A stretch of 64,000 bases of DNA, taken from contig JAAVZL010000033.1 in assembly GCA_022791635.1 (NCBI GenBank), positions 62,001 to 126,000 on the forward strand, read 5' to 3'. The stretch comes from Lachnospiraceae bacterium (GTDB lineage: Bacteria > Bacillota > Clostridia > Lachnospirales > Lachnospiraceae). Under the pieces are notes generated by a model. The model searched no databases. It saw nothing but the letters and a program-made list of their open reading frames with translations, and was not told the DNA's origin. Numbering within the stretch: the stretch's first letter is position 1; each line of letters opens with the position of its first letter. Positions 35,003 to 43,678 of the stretch are shown here, one piece after another. Both the position numbers and the translations under genes were made by a program.

Positions 35003-35040
35003 TAAGCTCCTTCCGGTACACCTTCATCTAAAGGAGCTTA
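35003..35040 (-). promoter_or_regulatory. Leader hairpin upstream of the cotJ operon
   Basis: TAAGCTCCTT (35003-35012) and AAGGAGCTTA (35031-35040) form a 10-bp stem about 25 bases before the start. The right arm contains an AAGGAG-like sequence. No clear sporulation promoter was recognised in 35041-35137. Confidence 0.4.
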
Positions 35041-35137
35041 CTGTTTCCTGTTTTAAAAAACAAGTTACCACATTATTTTTTGAAGAATAAATAATAATAC
35101 TCTGGTGAATCCTGTCCATAGGAGGCATTTTTTGTTT

Positions 35138-37231
35138 TTATTTTTCCATCAAAATTTCACCGGAAATCTGCCACCGGTCCTCGCCGTAGTCCGAGGGAAC
35201 CCTTTTTATGGGAACGGTTAGATAATCAAGGGAATCGCTCCCATCTTGGCGAACACATACGTAAGCCTCAGTCTCATCACCGTCTAGCTCTTCCCTGGTA
35301 AGAGCAATCGACAAAACGGTTACTTCCCGGCTTGGTTCTTCAAAATCCGACAATGTCACACCGGGGGCTGTACAATATGCATTGACCTCCTCCGTCTGGC
35401 CTGTCAGGTATAGTGGGACGGCATTTTCAAGAAGCTCTGTGATTCCTGCAACCACATAGCTAATATAAGTAAACTCCCATTTTCCCTCTCCTTTGTAATG
35501 TAAACAGGCCTCCAGCTGGTGCCCCGGGTAGTTACCCGTATGATTTACGTCGGAATAGCCGGCAAGCTCTGCGCGAAGGAATATTTTTTCTTCTACAAAC
35601 CGAAAATCTATTTGAGATCCTGCATAGTAGGCATATCCGTTGTCCAGCTCTTCCTGATCTACCTTTTCTGCAGCGCCGGTGGCTCTTCCGTCAAACATAA
35701 GCCTTACCCCGTTTTCCGTATACTCCGTGTTAAAATGCGACGTTAACTCTTCCAGGTATTCCTTCTCCCTGTAGTGATAGATGTTCCAAGAGCTGTCCAA
35801 AGCCTTATCCGTCATAAAAAGAGAACGAATGGATATTCCTGTCCCGTGAAGAACATAGGTGATAATGGCAAGCTCTGCATTGCCGTCATCGTCAAAGTCC
35901 TGCTCCAGAATCAGCGGCTCTACCTCATAGTTGGAGATAAGAGGGACCGGAGCATATACCAGACAGTCCGGTGTGCGGACTACCATTTCCTCCCCCTCAT
36001 GTCTGCCATAGAGGATGAAATGCTCTGTCTCGCCCATTATGTGCAGCTCCTCTTCGTCAAAGCCCGGCTCCATCCCCTCATGCCCGATTCCCACGATAAG
36101 CTTGTCCGTCCAGTGCTCTTCCTCCTCTTCTCCCTCTGTATTTTCCTCCTCCAAGCCGGCGTCCCCTTGAGCCGAAAAGTTTTCCGGCAAAAGCTCCTCC
36201 CCGGGAATCTCTGCCGCCGGCTGCTCCGGCATTTCTTCTTTTGTGGTCAAAAAGGATATGCCGCAGCCGCTGATAAGCAGCAGAAGGAGCAGGCTTATGA
36301 CTGCATGGGGGCGCTTGGTATAAAGCACATGGCGTATCCTGCTTTTTGTGCTGCTTTTCCCAAAATGAAGAGCCGGAGAAAACCCTCTGCTTTTGCAGGC
36401 AAAATCCAACAGAGTCTGGGCATAATGCTTCTTTTCCTCCATGCTTTTTCCGCGGAGTACACACTCGTCACAGTACATTTCCATATCCTGGCTCATAAGA
36501 CGAAAGGCAAGCCAGACCAAGGGATTAAACCAGTGCAGAATCAGGACCAGCAGGGCGAAGCATTTCATCCAGGGATCCCGGTTGGCAATGTGTCTGCGCT
36601 CATGCTTTAAGATATCCTCCAGCTGACTGCTCTCTTTCTCCAATGCCCGTGGAATATAGATTCTGGAGGGAAGCCCCGGCATAACAAAGGGTGTGGCAAT
36701 CTGTTCTGTGCTCCACACATCTTTGCAAATCCGGACGGCTGTTTTCATTTCTTTCTTTAATTGCAGCCATTTTGCAAGGCTTATGAGCGTCAAGGCCGCC
36801 GCTCCCAGGAACCAGAGGATCCCAAGGGTTTCTGCAAAATCCGTTTCCAGGCGGTCAGGCTGCGTGCGGGTTCCCTCTCCCCTGCCTCGTATCCCCTCTG
36901 GCAGCTCCCCCTGGAGCTCACTTCCCGGAAAAGTCTCCTCTGCTTCTCCCTCCGGAGTCGTGCCGGAAATGCTCGCTGCTTCCGGCCCTTTGCCCTCCCC
37001 TGCCTCTTTCCTGAAAAATGCGTTCTCTGTCTCCGAAACCAGATCCCGCACCGTGTACAGGGAGCCCAGGGTCACAGGCGGAAATACCAGTATTACAAAT
37101 GCCACCAGCCAAAGAAGCCGGACGTACAGCTTGGAAAGATTGCCTGTGACCCTTCGAAACAAAAGAATTCCCAAAATCAGCAGGGCGCCGGACAGGCTGT
37201 TTTGCAGTAATTGATGAAAAAATGCTGTCAT
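35138..37231 (-). CDS. M56-family (BlaR1/MecR1-like) sensor metallopeptidase
   Basis: This 697-residue membrane protein has a BlaR1-like front part: helices at about 10-26, 37-58 and 137-155, then a zinc peptidase domain with HERRH at 210-214, and a further helix soon after. A later hydrophobic segment (LLLLLLISGCG) leads to a 380-residue outside domain that is acidic at first and lacks penicillin-binding SxxK motifs. It is expected to sense a cell-wall or surface signal and trigger removal of the BlaI-type repressor encoded next to it. The start at 37231 has AGGAGG upstream. Confidence 0.88.
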   Translation of the reverse strand: MTAFFHQLLQNSLSGALLILGILLFRRVTGNLSKLYVRLLWLVAFVILVFPPVTLGSLYTVRDLVSETENAFFRKEAGEGKGPEAASISGTTPEGEAEETFPGSELQGELPEGIRGRGEGTRTQPDRLETDFAETLGILWFLGAAALTLISLAKWLQLKKEMKTAVRICKDVWSTEQIATPFVMPGLPSRIYIPRALEKESSQLEDILKHERRHIANRDPWMKCFALLVLILHWFNPLVWLAFRLMSQDMEMYCDECVLRGKSMEEKKHYAQTLLDFACKSRGFSPALHFGKSSTKSRIRHVLYTKRPHAVISLLLLLLISGCGISFLTTKEEMPEQPAAEIPGEELLPENFSAQGDAGLEEENTEGEEEEEHWTDKLIVGIGHEGMEPGFDEEELHIMGETEHFILYGRHEGEEMVVRTPDCLVYAPVPLISNYEVEPLILEQDFDDDGNAELAIITYVLHGTGISIRSLFMTDKALDSSWNIYHYREKEYLEELTSHFNTEYTENGVRLMFDGRATGAAEKVDQEELDNGYAYYAGSQIDFRFVEEKIFLRAELAGYSDVNHTGNYPGHQLEACLHYKGEGKWEFTYISYVVAGITELLENAVPLYLTGQTEEVNAYCTAPGVTLSDFEEPSREVTVLSIALTREELDGDETEAYVCVRQDGSDSLDYLTVPIKRVPSDYGEDRWQISGEILMEK

Positions 37232-37287
37232 TGCTTCCTCCTTTGAATCCATTTTTTGCGTTATACCGGCGAAGCTTTGGGTCTTTC

Positions 37288-37659
37288 TCAGAACCTCTCT
37301 TCCCTGTCCGCCGCCTGGTTAATCAGTGCCTGAAGCTCCTCTGCCTCCTTTTTGGTCAGCTTTTCCTCCTTTAGAAAGGCTGCAATAAAAGCAGGCAGAC
37401 TCCCACGGAATTTTTTCTTTAAGAAATCTCTGCTTTCCTGTCTTTGAATTTCGTCTCTGGAAACCAAAGCCTGTACCACCGCATTTTCGTTTCGGACAAT
37501 CTGCTTCTCGCCCAGATTGCGAAGGACGGTGTAGGTGGTGGATTTCTTCCATCCCAGCTGTTCTCTGCACAGTCCTACCAGCTCCATGGAGTTGACAGGC
37601 TCTGCGTCCCAGAGAATGTCCATAAGACGGTACTCGCTTTCATTGATGTGGTAATCCAT
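37288..37659 (-). CDS. BlaI/MecI/CopY-family repressor
   Basis: This 123-residue winged-helix repressor begins with a typical ESEYRLMDILWDAEPVNSMEL and continues with KKSTTYTVLRNLGEKQIV. Such repressors are inactivated when the partner M56 protease signals. It heads an operon with that protease, and two palindromic operators lie upstream. No beta-lactamase gene is nearby, so the regulated genes are unknown. Confidence 0.93.
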   Translation of the reverse strand: MDYHINESEYRLMDILWDAEPVNSMELVGLCREQLGWKKSTTYTVLRNLGEKQIVRNENAVVQALVSRDEIQRQESRDFLKKKFRGSLPAFIAAFLKEEKLTKKEAEELQALINQAADREERF

Positions 37660-37713
37660 TGCGCTCTCTCCCTTTGTTTTGATTTTTAAAAATACGTTTC
37701 TTTCATTTATGTA

Positions 37714-37763
37714 GGTTTATATTTATAAACCTCTTGTTTGTTATAAGTTTATATCTATAGACC
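37714..37763 (-). promoter_or_regulatory. Tandem operators of the BlaI-type repressor
   Basis: GGTTTATA-TT-TATAAACC (37714-37731) is a perfect palindrome. AGTTTATA-TC-TATAGACC (37746-37763) is a weaker copy with its centre 32 bases away, about three helical turns. Both lie 55-105 bases before the repressor gene. Confidence 0.7.
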
Positions 37764-37797
37764 TCATTTGTCAAGAGTGATTTTTCCTGCCACAATG

Positions 37798-38001
37798 GAA
37801 AAAGGCTGGGGGCTGTTGCAAAATAGGGCAGCAGACTTTTCCATATCCTGTGTTCGGACGGTCCTCGTACATTCTGTCTTCTCTGCACGGACATTGCCAT
37901 AGCAATGTCCGTACATATCAGACAGTCTGTACGCGGACAGCCGGACACTGGATATCGGAAAAGCCTGCTGCCCTATTTTGCGACAGCCCCCCAGCCCTTT
38001 T
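37798..38001. repeat. 204-bp imperfect palindromic element
   Basis: The two halves are near-complete inverted repeats meeting at GGACATTGC-CATA-GCAATGTCC (37889-37910). The outer ends read GGCTGGGGGCTGTTGCAAAATAG and its complement with two changes. The GGGCTGTTGCAAAATAGG end recurs once at 51262. The end type is like insertion-sequence terminal repeats, but there is no transposase. It fills the 360-base gap between the RsiV-like and BlaI-like genes together with the operators. Confidence 0.85.
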
Positions 38002-38019
38002 CAAACAGCATCTATTTTC

Positions 38020-38928
38020 TTACTTCAAGAATCCCTCCTGCACCAAATCCTCAATTGCCTCTGTGGGAATCTCAAACTCCACGCTTCCCATATACCCGGG
38101 AGCTACCTCGTACTCGTCAAACACAATGGTCAGCTTTCCGTTCTCGTTCACATAAAAGGTGGTATCCTCCTTTACAGACTGGAAATCCCACTCCGGAACC
38201 TCGCTGTCCAAATAGTACATGATATACTCGTCGGCGGCCATCTGCTCTTTCATCTGCACCTTGATATTTTCGGAAACAGCGGTGATATAGTCTGCGCCCT
38301 CCTTGAACAGTCCGGCCAAATTGATCATCTCACCCGTCTGCTTGTCAATATGATAAATCTTCACCGTCTGAACGCCGCTTGCCATCACCAGAAGCTGATC
38401 AAAGCGAATGGAGAACAACCGGTCATTGTCCGTGATTACCGTGTAATCAAGCTCCACGTCCATATGGCCCTCCCCGCCTGCGGCCTCTACATCCTTCTCA
38501 TACCGTGCAATGATTTCATCTGTATATTCCTGAATGCTCTTATTGATCTTCTGGGTGGTCTCCTCATTCACCGTACCATCCTCATTCTTCACGCTGACCT
38601 CCGGAATCTTGATATCAGCCTCCATATTTCTTTCAGAACTCTCATACTGCCGGAAGGTTACCACCTCCGCGATAGCGCCAATCACCGGAATTTTCGCCAT
38701 GGCATGGGCAATGGCCGCCCCGGAATTGGCCATCACCGTAATCACCAGCATAGCAGCCGCAACGCCTCCCAGCACTCTTCCCGTATACACCAAAACCTTT
38801 GATTTCTTTTTCATCTGCGTCTCCTCCTTTGCCTTGCGGATTCCTGCATCCACCCGCCCTTTAAGTTCCTTTGGTATTCTGATATTTTTGTAGTCCTGTC
38901 TCATTTCCTCTAACCGTTTATCCTTCAT
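38020..38928 (-). CDS. RsiV-like anti-sigma factor (DUF3298/DUF4163 type)
   Basis: This 302-residue single-pass membrane protein has a short cytoplasmic part, a helix at about residues 46-66, and an outside domain. The outside domain resembles the RsiV-type DUF4163 and DUF3298 (motifs near YTVITDNDRLFSIRF, and DEYEVAPGYMGSVEFEIP at the end). In Bacillus, RsiV holds SigV until it binds lysozyme. The ATG overlaps the sigma gene's stop by 11 bases, with AGGAG upstream, so the two are coupled. Confidence 0.88.
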   Translation of the reverse strand: MKDKRLEEMRQDYKNIRIPKELKGRVDAGIRKAKEETQMKKKSKVLVYTGRVLGGVAAAMLVITVMANSGAAIAHAMAKIPVIGAIAEVVTFRQYESSERNMEADIKIPEVSVKNEDGTVNEETTQKINKSIQEYTDEIIARYEKDVEAAGGEGHMDVELDYTVITDNDRLFSIRFDQLLVMASGVQTVKIYHIDKQTGEMINLAGLFKEGADYITAVSENIKVQMKEQMAADEYIMYYLDSEVPEWDFQSVKEDTTFYVNENGKLTIVFDEYEVAPGYMGSVEFEIPTEAIEDLVQEGFLK

Positions 38929-39412
38929 AGCTTAGCTCTCCTTCCGTCAGCTTAAGTTTCATCTTTCTAAGACTCCGGTACAGAATGGTTTTTACCGTAT
39001 TGGTATTCTCATTCAAAACACCTGCAATCTCACTTAGCTTCTGGTCCTCGAAAAAGCGAAGCACCACAACTGCCTTCTCCTTCTCTGTCAATACCTTCAG
39101 GGCCTCCAGGGTGTCAAAATCCTGATAGCTGTCCTCTTTTCCGTTTTCATAAAAGGCTTCCACTGCTATTTCTTTCTGATTTTTCCGTATAAAATCAAGC
39201 GCCGTATTCATCACAATCCGCCACAGCCAGGTTTTTATATAACGCTCCTGCTTTACGGAAGCTGCATGCTTGATGGCCTTGTACACGCTCTCCTGAACAA
39301 TGTCCAGTGCGTCCTCTTCGTTTCCCACATAGGTGTATGCCAGACGATACATGGCTTCGTAGGAATCAAGAACCGTTTCCTCCACTTTCTTTTGTAATGC
39401 CTCTGCTCGCAT
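38918..39412 (-). CDS. ECF-family RNA polymerase sigma factor
   Basis: This 164-residue sigma factor has region 2 (YRLAYTYVGNEEDALDIVQES) and region 4 (LKVLTEKEKAVVVLRFFEDQKLSEIAGVLNENTNTVKTILYRSL, given in shorter family blocks as ECF type). It is cotranscribed with the RsiV-like gene and probably responds to envelope stress. AGGAGG lies 9 bases before the start. Confidence 0.94.
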   Translation of the reverse strand: MRAEALQKKVEETVLDSYEAMYRLAYTYVGNEEDALDIVQESVYKAIKHAASVKQERYIKTWLWRIVMNTALDFIRKNQKEIAVEAFYENGKEDSYQDFDTLEALKVLTEKEKAVVVLRFFEDQKLSEIAGVLNENTNTVKTILYRSLRKMKLKLTEGELSYEG

Positions 39413-39503
39413 TCGCTCTTTCCTCCTCTCTGTAACTATTAGACGGCGGCGCTTTTCAAAAGGTTTTCATTTGTTAAAAATTTTTTTTCGCAGCATCCTT
39501 TTC

Positions 39504-39573
39504 AAAAAAAGAAGCTGCCGCAGCCAGGCTACCGTGATTTTTCCAATCGGATAGCCTGCTTTGCAGCAGCTCC
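39504..39573 (-). terminator. Terminator after the 39.6-kb lipoprotein gene
   Basis: In the minus direction an imperfect stem (GAGCTGCTGCA ... TGCGGCAGCTTC, with inner AGGCTA/TAGCCT) is followed by TTTTTTT. The rest of 39413-39503 shows nothing else. Confidence 0.7.
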
Positions 39574-39594
39574 AAAGAATACTGTTATGAGCTC

Positions 39595-40263
39595 TTATCC
39601 GGCATTTTCCACTGCCTTGGTGATAGCCGCCTGGAAGTCACTGATAGAAATGGTTACGGAGCTCGTCAAATCATTTTCCTGGGCATAACCCTGTCCGTCG
39701 GTTTTGATGCCATTCACCTCTTCTATGGTCTTTCCGATAACATACTGCTCAAAGGATTCTATCTGCTCATACCATTCCTTTCCTATGGGAGAAGCTCCCT
39801 TCATGCCGTAGCTGTCGCCCAGCTCCTTGGCAGTGGAATATTCCGTGTTGGCGGCGGCGCCGATGGAGCCTGTGTTGGATATAGGCAGCTTGTTTTCTAC
39901 CTTATCAATCATGCAGTCCGTAATGCGCCCTTCCGCATCCACTGTGACAGCCGCCACTATGGTGTTGATTTCTGCAGAACCGTCCACATCCCCGGCATCC
40001 TGCGCCCTCTTTAGACGCGAAACAATACCCACGCCCATTCTTCCGCCTGTTGCTGTGGTCGTATTCTGTTCTGTACCTGAGGCCGTATTTTGATTGTCGC
40101 TTTCCGTATTTTGCTGGGTATTTCCGTGATTTGGCACCACATTTTCCATAATGGTCCCGGAAGAGCCATTCTGGTTATCGTTTCCATTGTTATCCGTTGT
40201 ACTGCAGCCGGCAAGCACTGCAAAAAACAGGGCTGTCGTCAAACATAAAAACTGTCTTTTCAT
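39595..40263 (-). CDS. Lipoprotein of unknown function
   Basis: This 222-residue lipoprotein has the lipobox LAGC near residue 20. An Asn/Gln/Thr-rich linker to about residue 72 follows. The C-terminal domain contains AEINTIVAAVTVDAEGRITDCMID and GKEWYEQIESFEQYVIGK in separate blocks. The first block resembles FMN-binding-like lipoprotein domains, but the match is too loose to name the gene. It has its own ribosome-binding site and terminator and appears monocistronic. Confidence 0.75.
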   Translation of the reverse strand: MKRQFLCLTTALFFAVLAGCSTTDNNGNDNQNGSSGTIMENVVPNHGNTQQNTESDNQNTASGTEQNTTTATGGRMGVGIVSRLKRAQDAGDVDGSAEINTIVAAVTVDAEGRITDCMIDKVENKLPISNTGSIGAAANTEYSTAKELGDSYGMKGASPIGKEWYEQIESFEQYVIGKTIEEVNGIKTDGQGYAQENDLTSSVTISISDFQAAITKAVENAG

Positions 40264-40387
40264 AACAAAATTCCTCCATATGAAGTATTGCAGTTTCCAA
40301 GTAACACTCTATAGTATATCCTGCTGTTTTTTTGCAATACTACATGGAGGAATTTCTTAAATTGGAAGTTTTTTAATAATGACTGTC

Positions 40388-40990
40388 TTAGTCTGGCTGC
40401 TGTCCGTTGTGAGCGGACCACTTACACTCCGTCATTTCCATGTTGGTAAAGGTTGCCTTGAAAGAGGATTCTTCGGGACTGCAGGCATAAATGCCAAACT
40501 GAATCCTTCCGCTTCCATTCCACATATGGCATATACGCATCTGCTTAAACGTAACGCCGTCTTCCGAACACTCGATACAATAGTCATCTTCTCTGCGGCT
40601 AAATCTATACCACATTGATTTTATGGAAGCATCGATCTCCGTTGTCGCCCAATCCGAATAGCCATTGTTTGTCACAACACTTCCAAGGTGCTGAAATGTT
40701 TCATTTTCATATTCAATCGAGCCTTTCAGCCAATTTTCACTGTCAAGGTACATCACGATTCCACATTGATCAAATCTGTGCTTGCTTTCAAATTCTGTTT
40801 TCACGGTAAAGGAAAAGAATTTTTCATCCGTTTCCATCTGTAAAACAGGTGCATTGTCATTTCTGAAATGATAGTAGGTTCTCTGCCATAAATCTGTATG
40901 AGGATTTGTCGTAATTTGAATTTTATCGCCAGATATGATGTAATCCGCAGGCTTTCTTGTCCATTTTAATTTATTTGTATCAAAATTCAT
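40388..40990 (-). CDS. DUF1349 domain protein
   Basis: This 200-residue cytoplasmic protein has no signal peptide and a beta-rich fold of the DUF1349 (concanavalin-like) type. Motifs include QCGIVMYLDSENWLKGSIE and WYRFSRREDDYCIECSEDG. The start at 40990 has GGAGG 8 bases upstream. Members are linked loosely to carbohydrate metabolism; no specific role can be given. Confidence 0.85.
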   Translation of the reverse strand: MNFDTNKLKWTRKPADYIISGDKIQITTNPHTDLWQRTYYHFRNDNAPVLQMETDEKFFSFTVKTEFESKHRFDQCGIVMYLDSENWLKGSIEYENETFQHLGSVVTNNGYSDWATTEIDASIKSMWYRFSRREDDYCIECSEDGVTFKQMRICHMWNGSGRIQFGIYACSPEESSFKATFTNMEMTECKWSAHNGQQPD

Positions 40991-41069
40991 ATTACTGCCT
41001 CCATAAATTCCCATTTTTAATATCATTATAAGCTATCTTTCGCAGATATGCAATTCTAAATGGAAAGAG

Positions 41070-41939
41070 TCATGATAAGCCCAGTATCCGCTCTGCGTTT
41101 TTATGGAGCAGAAGCTCCAGCACCTCCTGTTCAAAGGGAAGGCTCAAGAACTGCTTCAGACTCTGGGCCAGAGGCCGCACCGGATAGCTGGTGGCAAACA
41201 TCATCCGATAGCGAAGATAGGAATTGGCTGCCCGCACAAACTGATCCGCAAAGGGCATATCCGGCAGATTGCAGAAGAAATCGGGATAGCAGTATACATT
41301 CATGCACTGCAGGGCAACTCCCAGGAATTCCTCCACAAAGGGCCAGCACCCGTGAGACACGGTAAAGGTTACACGGGGAAACCTAAGCGCCGTGTGCTGC
41401 AGGGCAATGGGATTGCAATAAGACAGATCCTCTCCTGCCAGCACGCTTAAGGTAAAGGCGCAGATAAGTCCAAGCTCTTCGCATTTTTCATAAATGGGAT
41501 TAAGACTTGGGTCATCCACGTATTTTGGAGGCATGGACCACCCCGGCTCCAGCGCAATTCCCCGGATTCCATAGTTTTTTGCACAGAATTCTATCTCCGC
41601 CACAGCCCCCGGCACATCTGCCGTATCCACGGCAGGAAAGGCCAGAAACCGCTGCGGATAGAGCTTCTCCAGTTCACAGACATCCCTGTTATTCACAGAA
41701 GCCATGCCTTCCCGCACCTTTCTTCCCTGTACAATCTGCAGGTCAATTCCGGATTCATCCAATTCCTTTAAGTACAGAGAAAAGTCTCCTTCCTTTGCAG
41801 ACTGAATCCCCACACTGTTCCAGTAAATTCCCGAGATTTCCTCCGGTCCCGAAAAATCCTCCTCCATCGGCCGGGGAAAAAAATTTCCCTGAGACACAAA
41901 GCTTTTATATGGCGGTCTTGTTCTAAAATCAATTACCAT
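41070..41939 (-). CDS. Amidohydrolase-like protein lacking the HxH metal motif
   Basis: This 289-residue protein resembles the amidohydrolase 2 family (TIM-barrel): VRAVDT-type beta strands, GIRGIALEPGWSMPPKYVDDP and a late VSHGCWPFVEEFL. The usual N-terminal DxHxH is replaced by DFRTRP, so metal binding must differ from the norm or be lost. GGAG precedes the start. It is divergent from a LysR gene with a shared 91-base region, suggesting LysR control. Confidence 0.75.
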   Translation of the reverse strand: MVIDFRTRPPYKSFVSQGNFFPRPMEEDFSGPEEISGIYWNSVGIQSAKEGDFSLYLKELDESGIDLQIVQGRKVREGMASVNNRDVCELEKLYPQRFLAFPAVDTADVPGAVAEIEFCAKNYGIRGIALEPGWSMPPKYVDDPSLNPIYEKCEELGLICAFTLSVLAGEDLSYCNPIALQHTALRFPRVTFTVSHGCWPFVEEFLGVALQCMNVYCYPDFFCNLPDMPFADQFVRAANSYLRYRMMFATSYPVRPLAQSLKQFLSLPFEQEVLELLLHKNAERILGLS

Positions 41940-41957
41940 GGTATCTCTCCTTATCGG

Positions 41958-41990
41958 TTGACTTTCTATCCAAAATTACTTATCATAAGT
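41958..41990 (+). promoter_or_regulatory. LysR promoter with overlapping palindrome
   Basis: TTGACT (41958-41963) and TATCAT (41981-41986) are 17 bases apart. The perfect palindrome ACTTATCATAAGT (41978-41990) covers the -10 box. It lies between the divergent amidohydrolase-like and LysR genes, as expected for a LysR binding site. Confidence 0.6.
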
Positions 41991-42030
41991 ATAAAATTAA
42001 TCATTTTTTATTATCAAAAAGGGGAAGTCT

Positions 42031-42918
42031 ATGACCATACGCCATCTTCGCATTTTTGCCGCCGTTGCCGAATACGGAACCATGCACGCGGCTGCCAGAG
42101 AGCTCTATATTGCGCAGCCTGCCATCAGTCAGGCCATCTCCGAGCTGGAAAAGCACTACCATGTGAAGCTCTTTGAACGGCTTTCCAAAAAGCTGTACAT
42201 CACGCCGGAGGGGAAGCAATTCCTGTACTATGCCAACCACATTCTCTCCCTCTTTAATGAGCTGGAGCAGCAGATGAACAACACCTCCGCCCAGGCAGAG
42301 CTTAAAATCGGCGCAACCATCACCATAGGAACCTGTATTATTCATCATATTTTAAATGAATTCTACACCTTCTATCCCAATGCCAATGTCCAGGTCTCTG
42401 TAAACACTCCGGACAACTTAGGTCCCGCCCTCTTGCGAAACGAGCTGGACATTGCCCTGGTGGAAAGCCTTCCCTCCCATCCGGAGCTTGTCTGTGAGCC
42501 CTTCCTGGATGATGAGATGATTCTGGTCTGCAGCCCCTTACATCCCTTTGCCCGAACCGGGCAGGCTACACTGGAGGAGATCAGCAGAGAAAATTACATT
42601 GCCAGAGAGCCCAGTGTGGCAAATGAATTATTTATTGAATATATGGAGCTCCAAAATCTCTCTGTCAAGTGCACCTGGTTCTGCAACAATTCCGAAACAA
42701 CCAAGCAAGCCGTCATCCATAACTACGGCATTACCGTCATATCCCGCCGCATTGTGGCACAGGAGCTGAAAAACGGAACCCTGATAGAGGTCCGGATTGA
42801 GAACTGCCAGCTTCTTCGAAAATTCCAGATGCTGTATCACAAGCATAAATTTTTCTCCAATCCCCTGCTGGATCTGATGGATCTCTGCCGAAATCTGGAC
42901 GTAACCCTGCCGGAATAA
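42031..42918 (+). CDS. LysR-family transcriptional regulator
   Basis: This 295-residue regulator has the N-terminal helix-turn-helix (HAAARELYIAQPAISQAISEL) and a C-terminal periplasmic-binding-like effector domain. GGGGAAG lies just before the start. Its effector is unknown; the divergent amidohydrolase-like gene is the most likely target. Confidence 0.95.
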   Translation: MTIRHLRIFAAVAEYGTMHAAARELYIAQPAISQAISELEKHYHVKLFERLSKKLYITPEGKQFLYYANHILSLFNELEQQMNNTSAQAELKIGATITIGTCIIHHILNEFYTFYPNANVQVSVNTPDNLGPALLRNELDIALVESLPSHPELVCEPFLDDEMILVCSPLHPFARTGQATLEEISRENYIAREPSVANELFIEYMELQNLSVKCTWFCNNSETTKQAVIHNYGITVISRRIVAQELKNGTLIEVRIENCQLLRKFQMLYHKHKFFSNPLLDLMDLCRNLDVTLPE

Positions 42919-42937
42919 GCCGCCTTTCCCTAAGATC

Positions 42938-43678
42938 TTAAAGACAGGAAATGCAATTCAAAATTCCTGCCGACAGAATTAAGAGATGGATTACATACAA
43001 AAACACCTGTCTGCTCAGCTGCCGGCTGATTTTATTTCCTATGTAAATGCCAAGCAAAACCGCGGGGAATCCTGTCAGGGCCAATCTCCAGGCTTCCCCG
43101 CACAGGGTTCCGGAAATCTGATACTGTATGACCGTCAGAATACTCACCAGCGTCCACAGAAGGGCCAGGGTCGCGCGGAAGCTGTCCTTTTCCCGAATCT
43201 CCTGCTGGGTGTACAGAAGAACCAGGCTTCCCCCTGAGGAAATAGCTCCCTGAATCACACCGGCCAGAAAGAGGATGGCTCTCAAAACAGGAGAAGAAAA
43301 CCGATATTTTTCTATAGCGGGAATTCGTAATTTCACCAGGCCGTAAATGCCGAGAAGAATCATAAAGAGCCCCAGGAAAAGCTTCAGCTCCGGAACCGAC
43401 ATATATTTCAGTCCCGCCACTCCCACCGGAAGTCCCAGACACATATACCCGCCAATGATTTTAAGCTGCCTGAAATCAATGTTCTTCCGGTTTTCCCACA
43501 CAAGCCACACATTGAGCATGCAGGTAATGGTGGATGCCATAATTACAGTCTTGGCGTCAAAAAGCTGGGTAAGAAAGGGAATGCTGATGAGTCCTGCTCC
43601 AAACCCTCCAATGGCCCCCAGAACATTTGCCGAAAACAGAATGAGCATATAGAGCATGAGCAGCGCTTCCCTGCTCAT
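42938..43678 (-). CDS. TSUP-family (TauE/SafE) membrane transporter
   Basis: This 246-residue polytopic protein has the two-repeat TSUP pattern, with GAIGGFGAGLISIPFL in the first half and GVIQGAISSGGSLVLLY in the second. The family exports or imports sulfur-containing or small organic anions. The ATG at 43678 overlaps the nucleoside hydrolase stop (ATGA) and has GGGAGG upstream, so it belongs to the nucleoside operon, which is an unusual partner. Confidence 0.9.
   Translation of the reverse strand: MSREALLMLYMLILFSANVLGAIGGFGAGLISIPFLTQLFDAKTVIMASTITCMLNVWLVWENRKNIDFRQLKIIGGYMCLGLPVGVAGLKYMSVPELKLFLGLFMILLGIYGLVKLRIPAIEKYRFSSPVLRAILFLAGVIQGAISSGGSLVLLYTQQEIREKDSFRATLALLWTLVSILTVIQYQISGTLCGEAWRLALTGFPAVLLGIYIGNKISRQLSRQVFLYVIHLLILSAGILNCISCL

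Noticed and set aside
37798..38001. Complete insertion sequence
   Set aside because: There is no transposase reading frame; the element is only two inverted halves.
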